Below are positions 28,710-40,400 of a DNA stretch of 64,000 nt, one piece after another (position 1 is the stretch's first letter; every line of letters starts with the position of its first letter). The notes under the pieces are model-generated. The model saw nothing but the letters and a program-made list of their open reading frames with translations. It searched no databases and was not told where the DNA came from. Location: the NCBI RefSeq assembly GCF_003633685.1, contig NZ_RBKT01000001.1:1612001-1676000 (forward strand), written 5' to 3'. Made by a program: the position numbers and the translations under genes. The stretch is from Micromonospora pisi (GTDB lineage Bacteria > Actinomycetota > Actinomycetes > Mycobacteriales > Micromonosporaceae).

Positions 28710-29473
28710 GCGAAACGGTCGTAGAGGTACACGCCGACCCGTCCGTACTGGCCCAGGTGGTCGCGGCGCGGTTGGTGGTCAAGCTGATCGACGCACAGGC
28801 TGCTCGTGGTACGGCGGGGGTGGTGCTGACCGGTGGCCGGATCGCCGGCGCGGTCTTCCTCGCCGTACGGGACCTGCCGGCCCGGGACGCGGTCGACTGG
28901 TCCCGGGTTGACGTGTGGTGGGGTGACGAGCGGTTCCTGCCGACGGGGCACCCGGAACGCAACGAGACCCAGGCCCGGGCCGGCCTCCTGGACCACCTGC
29001 CGCTGGACCCGGCCCGGATTCACCCGATGCCGGCCTCGGACGGCCCGGACGGGGACGACCCGGAGGCGGGTGCGGCCCGGTACGCGCAGACCCTGGCCGC
29101 GGCGGCCCCCGGTACGGCCGACCTGCCCCACTTCGACGTGCTGATGCTGGGGGTGGGCGAGGACGGCCATGTCGCCTCGGTCTTCCCGGAGCACCCGGTG
29201 GGCTACGAGACCCGGCCGGTCAGCGCCGTACGGGGCAGCCCGAAGCCGCCACCGACCCGGGTCACCCTCACCCTGCCCGCGATCAACACGGCCGAGGAGA
29301 TCTGGCTCGTGGCGGGCGGGGCCGACAAGGCGAGGGCGGTCGGGATGGCTCTGGCCGGTGCCGGGGCGCTCCAGTTGCCGGCGGCCGGCGTACACGGGGT
29401 GGAACGCACCCGGTGGCTGCTGGACCGGGCGGCGGCGGCCGAGGTCAAGCCGACCTTCCGCAGCCTGCGCTGA
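28706..29473 (+). CDS. pgl: 6-phosphogluconolactonase
   Basis: 255 residues from a GTG overlapping the opcA stop (GTGA). Hydrolyses 6-phosphogluconolactone. Marks are GVVLTGGRIAGAVFLAVRDL, VDVWWGDERFLPTGHPERNE and the catalytic-region FDVLMLGVGEDGHVASVFPE. It ends the pentose-phosphate operon, 8 bases before a strong terminator. Same-frame extension upstream through opcA is not coding. Confidence 0.96.
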   Translation: MSETVVEVHADPSVLAQVVAARLVVKLIDAQAARGTAGVVLTGGRIAGAVFLAVRDLPARDAVDWSRVDVWWGDERFLPTGHPERNETQARAGLLDHLPLDPARIHPMPASDGPDGDDPEAGAARYAQTLAAAAPGTADLPHFDVLMLGVGEDGHVASVFPEHPVGYETRPVSAVRGSPKPPPTRVTLTLPAINTAEEIWLVAGGADKARAVGMALAGAGALQLPAAGVHGVERTRWLLDRAAAAEVKPTFRSLR

Positions 29474-29480
29474 ACACACG

Positions 29481-29528
29481 AACCCGGCCGGCCCGATGGT
29501 TGATCCGTCGGGCCGGCCGGGTTCTTTT
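29481..29528 (+). terminator. Rho-independent terminator of the tkt-pgl operon
   Basis: A 16-base arm at 29481-29496 (AACCCGGCCGGCCCGA) pairs perfectly with 29508-29523, and the stem is followed by CTTTT. It may also end the rbpA transcript coming from the other strand. Confidence 0.92.
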
Positions 29529-29543
29529 GTCGGCCGGCCCGGT

Positions 29544-29888
29544 TCAGATCTCGCCGCGACGGCGGCGGAGCGCGGCCAGGGCCTCGTCGAGCAGGGCCGC
29601 CCCGTCGGCGTCGCTACGCCGCTCCTTCACGTACGCCAGGTGGGACTTGTGTGGCTCGGCGCGGAGCGGGCCCGGCGGGTTCTGCGCGTCCTGCCCGGCC
29701 GGTTGACCACAGCGGGGGCAGTCCCAGGTGTCGGGCGGTGCCACCTCGGCCGCCAGCAGGATCTCGACGGTGTGCCGGTTGACGCACCAGTAGGTGACCG
29801 GCCGGCGGGGTGCCGGTTCTGTCCGGCCGGTCGGGCGGGCCGGCACGGCACCGACCCGGGTGCCACGGATGGCGCTGTTGTTGTGCAC
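29544..29888 (-). CDS. rbpA: RNA polymerase-binding protein RbpA
   Basis: 114 residues from the GTG at 29888. RbpA stabilises the RNA polymerase open complex with group 1/2 sigma factors in actinobacteria. AIRGTRVGAVPARP is the N-terminal tail. The core YWCVNRHTVEILLA with TWDCPRCGQPAG offers a C-H-C-C zinc site as in the Streptomyces protein. The last part, PHKSHLAYVKERRSDADGAA, is the basic linker and sigma-interaction helix. The frame is open upstream across secG to 30092, but the likeness to RbpA starts at this GTG. Confidence 0.93.
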   Translation of the reverse strand: MHNNSAIRGTRVGAVPARPTGRTEPAPRRPVTYWCVNRHTVEILLAAEVAPPDTWDCPRCGQPAGQDAQNPPGPLRAEPHKSHLAYVKERRSDADGAALLDEALAALRRRRGEI

Positions 29889-29963
29889 GGCTGCTCGCTC
29901 CTGTCGTCCGAGCGGGACCGGCGCCGGGTACGGCGACGGCGTGGTGCGACGCGGTGCGGCAAA

Positions 29964-30001
29964 ACGGCTGCGCGCGGCCCGTGGGCACGGGCCGCGCGCA
30001 G
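29964..30001 (-). terminator. Terminator downstream of secG
   Basis: On the reverse strand a 16-base stem (arms 29986-30001 and 29968-29983, starting CTGCGCGCGGCCCGTG, 2-base loop) is followed by CCGTTTT. It lies between secG and rbpA, so rbpA is probably transcribed from its own promoter in the 29889-29967 interval. Confidence 0.85.
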
Positions 30002-30027
30002 GTGTTACGACTCTCTGCAGGCGCAGG

Positions 30028-30285
30028 TCAGCTGGCCATCGCGAGCTTGAGCCAGAGGCCCAGGCCGACAATGCAGGCAAACCAGACAACACCCACCAGA
30101 ACCGTGTAACGGTCGAGGTTCTTCTCCGCCACCGACGAACCGGCCAGGCTGGAGCTCACCCCACCGCCGAACATGCTCGACAACCCGCCACCCTTGCCGC
30201 GGTGCAGCAGGATCAGCATGGTGAGGAGCACACTCGTGATGACCAGCAACACGATCAACGTGTATGCGAACTGGATCGGAAGCAT
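30028..30285 (-). CDS. secG: Preprotein translocase subunit SecG
   Basis: 85 residues with two transmembrane helices (FAYTLIVLLVITSVLLTMLI and TVLVGVVWFACIVGLGLWLK) joined by a loop with HRGKGGGLSSMFGGG, which is the invariant SecG/Sec61-beta-like motif. It assists SecYE in protein export. Position beside tpiA is the standard actinobacterial arrangement; 48 bases separate it from the tpiA stop. Confidence 0.97.
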   Translation of the reverse strand: MLPIQFAYTLIVLLVITSVLLTMLILLHRGKGGGLSSMFGGGVSSSLAGSSVAEKNLDRYTVLVGVVWFACIVGLGLWLKLAMAS

Positions 30286-30333
30286 GGTAAGGGTCAGTCC
30301 TCTCGTGACGGGCCCGTCAAGAATAGCGGCCGG

Positions 30334-31130
30334 CTATGCGGTGACGTGCTCCGGGAACCGGCAGATTTTCGCGAACTCCTCCGCGTCCAGGCTCGCCCCG
30401 CCGACCAGAGCGCCGTCGACATCCGGCTGCGCCATGATCGCGGCGACGTTGGAGGACTTCACCGAGCCGCCGTAGAGGATCCGGACCTGCTCCGCCGTGG
30501 AGTTGCCGAACGTCTTCGCCACCCGTTCACGAACCGCCCCGCACACCTCCTGGGCGTTCTCCGGGGTCGCCGTCTTGCCCGTGCCAATCGCCCAGACCGG
30601 CTCGTACGCGACCACGATCTGCGCCACCTGCTCCGGCGTGAGCCCCTGCAGGGCCGCGTCGAGCTGGTCACAGCAGTGCACCACGTGGCGGGACTCCTCG
30701 CGGACGTCCAGCCCCTCCCCGATGCAGAGGATCGGCGTCATCTCGCTGCCGAGTGCCGCCACCACCTTCGCGTTGACCAGGGAGTCGTCCTCGTGGTGGT
30801 AGGCCCGCCGCTCGGAGTGCCCGACCACCACGTACTGGCAGCCGAGCTTGCTCAGCATCGGCCCGGAGATGTCCCCGGTGTAGGCCCCCGGCGGGTACGG
30901 CGACAGATCCTGCGCGCCGTACCCGATCAGCAGCTTGTCCCCCTCGATCGCCGTCTGCACACTGCGCAGCGAGGTGAACGGGGGCAGGACCACCGTCTCG
31001 ACCTCCGTGAGCTGCTGGACGTTGAGCCGGAAGGCCAGGTCCTGGATCAGCTTGTTGGCCTCGAAGTGGTTCAGGTTCATCTTCCAGTTGCCGGCCATCA
31101 GCGGCCGACGTACGGGAGCTGCTGCGGCCA

Positions 31131-31134
<4 letters not shown>
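30334..31134 (-). CDS. tpiA: Triosephosphate isomerase
   Basis: 266 residues. Interconverts dihydroxyacetone phosphate and glyceraldehyde 3-phosphate. Active-site landmarks: Lys in [13 protein letters not shown], His in [13 protein letters not shown] and the base Glu in [16 protein letters not shown], with the phosphate loop [13 protein letters not shown]. Its ATG overlaps the pgk stop (ATGA), and it is the last gene of gap-pgk-tpiA. Confidence 0.98.
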
Positions 31135-35642
<4,508 letters not shown>

Positions 35643-35646
<4 letters not shown>

Positions 35647-36566
35647 TCGCGGCCCAGATCGCGGTGCTGGGCGTTGGCGGCCAGCCGGGCCTGCCGCAGC
35701 CGGCTGGAGAGCTCCTCGGCGATCGCCACGCTGCGGTGCTTGCCGCCGGTACAACCGACCGCCACGGTCAGGTACCGCTTGCCCTCCCGCTCGAAACCGG
35801 GAGCGGTGGCGTTGATCAGGCGGGCGTACGTCTCGACGAAGGTCACCGCCCCGCGCTGACCCAGCACGTACCGGCTCACCGCTTCCTCCCGACCGTTGTG
35901 TTCCCGCAATTCCGGCACCCAGTATGGATTAGGCAGGAACCGGGCGTCGAGGACGAAGTCCGCATCCGGTGGTAGACCGTACTTGAAGCCGAAGGAGAGC
36001 ACGGTCACCTTGATCCGGCGGGCGTCCTCGCCACCGAAGAGCTCTTCCACCCGGCTGCGCAGCTGGTTGACGTTGAGATGGCTGGTATCGATGATCACGT
36101 CGGCCTGCTCGCGGGCCTCCTCCAGCAGACCGCGCTCGACCGCGATGCCGTCGGCGAGCCGTCCGTCCCCCTGGAGCGGGTGCGAGCGCCGGACGCTCTC
36201 GAACCGCCGGATCAGGACCTCGTCGTCGGCGTCGACGAAGACCACCCGGGGCTGGAAGCCCCGATCCTTGAGCGCCCGGATCGCGCCGGCCAGGTCGGTG
36301 GAGAAGGCGCGGCTGCGTACGTCGAGCACCATCGCGGTCTGCCGGGTGGTCCCACCGGCCTTGAAGGCCAGCTCGGCCATGTCCAGCATGAGCGCCTGCG
36401 GCAGGTTGTCCACCACGTAGAAGCCGACGTTCTCCAGCGCTCGGGCGACCGTGCTGCGGCCGCCGCCGGAGACCCCGGTCACCACGACCAGGTCGGTCTC
36501 GGACCGGCTGGGCTCCGTCGCGCTCTCGTCCGCGCGCGAGCCGTGCGCGCCGCCGCGCTCGCTCAC
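35643..36566 (-). CDS. rapZ: RapZ-family nucleotide-binding protein
   Basis: 307 residues from the GTG at 36566, after GGGGGAACAG. An N-terminal P-loop kinase-like domain (LVVVTGVSGGGRSTVARALE; the usual GKST Lys is Arg) precedes the C-terminal sensing domain with FGFKYGLPPDADFVLDARFL, DARFLPNPYW and VGCTGGKHRSVAIAEELSSR. In E. coli RapZ controls glucosamine-6-phosphate synthesis through GlmZ; in actinobacteria the role is less defined. Start codons lie in a GAGCGAGCGCGGCGG stretch. In related genomes uvrC normally follows upstream; here an MbtH/NRPS locus does. Confidence 0.94.
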
Positions 36567-36690
36567 CTGTTCCCCCCAAGCCGCGCGTGCCGGACGGCCG
36601 CTCTTCGGTCGGGTCCGTGCGCGCGGGATCGATGTATGGTCACCAGCCACCGTCCCAGGCCGCCGAGCCCCCCGGTTGTGGAGTGTGCCC

Positions 36691-36900
36691 GTGGAAGAAG
36701 CCGAGGATCAGCGTCGCTATCACGTAGTTGTCAACGACGAAGACCAGTACTCTATCTGGCCTGCCGGCTCGCAACTCCCACCGGGTTGGCAGCGGACGGG
36801 CGTGGAGGGTGACCGGGCGACGTGCCTGGCCCACGTCGACGAGGTCTGGACCGATCTGCGGCCACGTGATCTGCGGGAGTGGTCGGCCGTACGGACCTGA
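36691..36900 (+). CDS. MbtH-family NRPS accessory protein
   Basis: 69 residues from the GTG at 36691, seven bases after GTGGAG; a GTG at 36685 would add two. MbtH-like proteins bind adenylation domains and are often needed for their solubility and activity. The sequence has HVVVNDEDQYSIWPAGSQLP, PPGWQRTG and the end HVDEVWTDLRPRDLREWSAV, matching the N-x-E/D-x-Q-x-S-x-W-P and D-x-R-P signatures. It stands alone before the NRPS operon and has its own terminator, so it is transcribed separately. It probably serves the four A domains downstream. Confidence 0.97.
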   Translation: MEEAEDQRRYHVVVNDEDQYSIWPAGSQLPPGWQRTGVEGDRATCLAHVDEVWTDLRPRDLREWSAVRT

Positions 36901-36920
36901 GCCGCAACACCACCGTCAGA

Positions 36921-36954
36921 ACGGGCGCCTCGATTGTTCGAGGCGCCCGTTTTT
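36921..36954 (+). terminator. Rho-independent terminator of the MbtH gene
   Basis: ACGGGCGCCTCGA at 36921-36933 pairs perfectly with 36938-36950 (loop TTGT), followed by TTTTGT. One of the best intrinsic terminators in the window. Confidence 0.95.
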
Positions 36955-37418
36955 GTATGCGCAGGACCGGAATGAGCGAGCCACCCAGATTGCGCCGTGA
37001 ATCCGTACACGTTAATTAATGTTGTTTCTTTTCCATGACGAATATGTCCGCTCGACCGGAAGCGTGACCGGCGGAATTTCCGCCGCCAAGTGTCCAGCAT
37101 CATGAATGTGCGTCACTAACACGGACAGGATCGGGTAACGGCAACTTCGTGGCTTTTTGTCATACAGAATCTGATCAAATCGGGCCGAATCTCCCGAGCT
37201 GACAAGCATCTGTCTCGGTCCCGACCCAGTGTTGACAGATCTGAATGCCTCTCGTATTTTTTGGTCACCCCCGATCACTACGCGATATCTTCCGCCTTTC
37301 CGATCGACTCGCCGTGCCGTCACCCTGCCCTGACCACGCACTCGGTGACGCATTTACCGGCGATGTTTCATCGTGCGCCGATAAAGCCGGCCGCACCCAA
37401 AAAGGAGGAAAGCAGACC
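36955..37418. other. AT-rich control region upstream of the NRPS operon
   Basis: 464 bases with no convincing gene and clearly lower GC than the surroundings. It contains an imperfect palindrome around TTAATTAA (37009-37022), a 7-bp inverted repeat GGCGGAA-T-TTCCGCC at 37070-37084, a sigma-70-like promoter at 37232-37260 and, at its end, the strong AAAGGAGGA ribosome-binding site of the first synthetase. The two symmetrical sites are possible operators for an unknown regulator. A 113-codon reverse frame across 37012-37353 has no ribosome-binding site or family likeness. Confidence 0.55.
37232..37260 (+). promoter_or_regulatory. Sigma-70-like promoter for the NRPS operon
   Basis: A perfect -35 TTGACA (37232-37237), a 17-base spacer and TATTTT (37255-37260, four of six bases of the -10 consensus). 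It would give a leader of about 150 bases before the GTG at 37419. Such a strong -35 with ideal spacing is unusual here. Confidence 0.6.
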
Positions 37419-40400
37419 GTGCGGTCGACCAGCAGTAGCGCAGGCGAAGTCAGCGACGACCAGGCGAGCGCGGTCGAACCGGACGGCGAGTGTTACGACC
37501 TACTGGCGCTCCAGCAGGGACTGTTGTTCCACGACCGCTTCGAACCCGGTTCGGGCGTCGACATCCTCCAGATCGTCATCGACTGGCCGGAGCCGCTCGA
37601 CCCGACCGCCATGACCACCGCCTGGCAGGCCGCGGCCCAACGCCACCCGGTGCTCCGGACCGCGTTCACCCTGCTCGGGCCGGAACGGGCCAGCCAGCGG
37701 GTGCAGCCCGAGGTCACCATTCCGGTGCACCGGTACGACTGGCGCACCGACGCCCCGACCGGCCGGGCGGAACGGTTGGCCAGACTGGACCGGTTCCTCG
37801 CCACCGACCGCTCACACGGCTTCGACCCGGCCACCGCGCCACTGGTCCGGATCGGACTCATCCAACACCGGGCCGACCAGCACACCATCGTGTTCAGCCT
37901 GCACCACGCGATCATCGACGGCCGATCCGTGCCGCTGCTGCTGACCGAAGTCCTCACCGACTACACCGCGATCCTCCAGGGCACCGAGCGCCCGGTCCCC
38001 GACCGTCGCCCCTTCCAGGACTTCGCGACCTGGGCCGGCCAACGATCACTCGTCGCCGACCAGCGCTTCTGGCGTACCCGACTGGACGGGGTCACGCTAC
38101 CCACCCCGCTCCCACTGCACCCCGCCACCAGCACCCCGCCCCGCGGACCGGACTCCGTACGCGAACTCACCCACCAGCTCGACCCGGCCCGGAGCGCGAC
38201 CCTGCACCGGGCCGCGAGCGCGGTCGGCGTACCGCTGAGCACCCTGGTCACCGCCGCCTGGGCGGTGCTGCTGCACCGCTACAGCGGCGAACGGGACGTG
38301 GTCTTCGGGGCGGTCCGGAGCTGTCGTCGGGGCTCGATCGACCGGGCCGACACGATCATCGGAATGGTGATCAATACCGTGCCGCTGCGGATCGACGTAC
38401 GACCGGAACTGACCGTACGGGACTGGCTGGTCGACGTACGCGCCCAGATCGACGCGGTCCGGGCGCACCAGGCCGCGCCCCTGACCGCCGTCCAGGGCTG
38501 GAGCGGCCTGCCGGCGAGCACCCCGCTCTTCGACAGCCTGCTCATGTACGAGCACCGTGACCTACAGACCGTACTCAGCCGTTCGGTGCCGGACTGGGGT
38601 GCCCGCGTGGCCCGGGTGCACCGCCACCCGGGACCGCCGGTGACCGTCCTGGTCTTCGGTGAACCGGTGCTGCGGGTGCTGCTCTACCACGACCGGCGAC
38701 GGCTCACCGACCTCGCCGCCGACCGGATGCTGCACCACCTCACCACCTGCCTGGTCGGACTCGCCGCCGGGCTGGACGCACCGGTCGCCGCGCTCCCCCT
38801 GCTCGGTCCGGACGAACACCACCAGCTCACGCACGACTGGGCCGGGCACCGCCCCGAGCCCGCCGGTGGTCCGGACCACCCGACCGACAGCACCATCGGC
38901 GAACGGTTCTCCGCACAGGTGCGACGCAGCCCCGACGCGGTCGCGGTGACCGGGCCGGACGGCACACTCAGCTACGCCGAACTCGACGCGCGCGCCAACC
39001 GCCTCGCCCACCTGCTGATCCGGCGGGGCGCCGTACCGGACCAACCGGTGGCGGTCGCCCTGCCCCGGTCGGTCCGGCTGGTGGTCGCGCTCCTGGCCGT
39101 GGTCAAGGCCGGGTGCGCGTACCTCCCCCTCGACCCGACCAACCCACCGGCCCGGACCCGGGAACTGCTCGCCGTGAGCGGCGACCCGCTGCTGCTCACC
39201 GAAGCCGACCTGACCGCGGCCGAACTGGCCGGAGCCGAGCTGCCACCGACCACACCGGACCTTCCTGTCCGACCGGAGAGCCTGGCCTACGTCAACCACA
39301 CCTCGGGTTCCACCGGCGCCCCGAAGGGTGTCGCGGTGCCGCACCGCGCCGTGCTCCGACTGGTGCACGAACCGGGCTACCTGCGTCTCGGTCCCGACCA
39401 GACGGTGCTGCAACTCGCCCCGGCCGCCTTCGACGCCGCCACCCTGGAAATCTGGGGCAGCCTGCTCAACGGCGCCCGGCTCGTGGTCGCCCCACCCGAC
39501 CCGCTCGGACCGGCCGAGCTCGCCCAGCTGCTGCGGGCCGAACAGGTCAGCGTGCTCTGGCTCACCGCCGGGCTCTTCCACCAGGTGGTCGAGGAGGACC
39601 CGGGCGCCCTCGCCACGGTGGGGCAGCTCCTGGCCGGCGGCGACGTACTCGACCCCGGCGCGGTCCGCACCGCGCTGCGGGTCCGCGCCGGTCGCCCACT
39701 GGTCAACGGGTACGGGCCGACCGAGAACACCACCTTCACCTGCTGCCACCGGATGACCGACCCGGAGACGGTCCCGGCGCCGGTACCGATCGGCCGGCCG
39801 GTGCCGCGCAGCACCGTCTACGTCCTCGACGGACTGCTCCGTCCGGTCCCGGTCGGCGTTCCCGGTGAGCTCTACACCGGTGGCGACGGGCTGGCCCGGG
39901 GCTATCTCGGGCAACCCGGTCGGACCGCCGAGCGGTTCCTGCCGGACCCGTTCGCGCCCCGGCCGGGCGCCCGCATGTACCGGACCGGGGACCGGGTCCG
40001 CTGGCGCCCCGACGGGACCCTGGAGTTCCTCGGCCGGGTCGACCGGCAGGTGAAGATCCGGGGATTCCGGGTGGAGCCGGCCGAGGCGGAGGCGGTCCTG
40101 CGGGCGCATCCGTCGGTCGGCGAGGTCGCCGTGGTGGTGCACGGCGACGGCGAACACCGCCGGCTGGTCGCCTACGCCAGCCCGTCGACGGGTACGGCCA
40201 CACCGGACGGTACGGCGCCCCTGGACGAGCGGCTGCTCGGCGCGTACGCGCTCGCCCACCTGCCGCCGTACCTGCGCCCGGCCGGTTACGTACTGCTGCC
40301 GGCGTTGCCGCTCAACCGCAACGGCAAGGTGGACCGGGACGCCCTGCCCGCCCCGGCGGCGCCGACGCGCCCGGTGCCGGAACGACCGCTGACCGACCCG

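Noticed and set aside
37012-37353. 113-codon reverse frame upstream of the NRPS operon
   Set aside because: No ribosome-binding site and no similarity; it lies over the likely promoter and palindromes.
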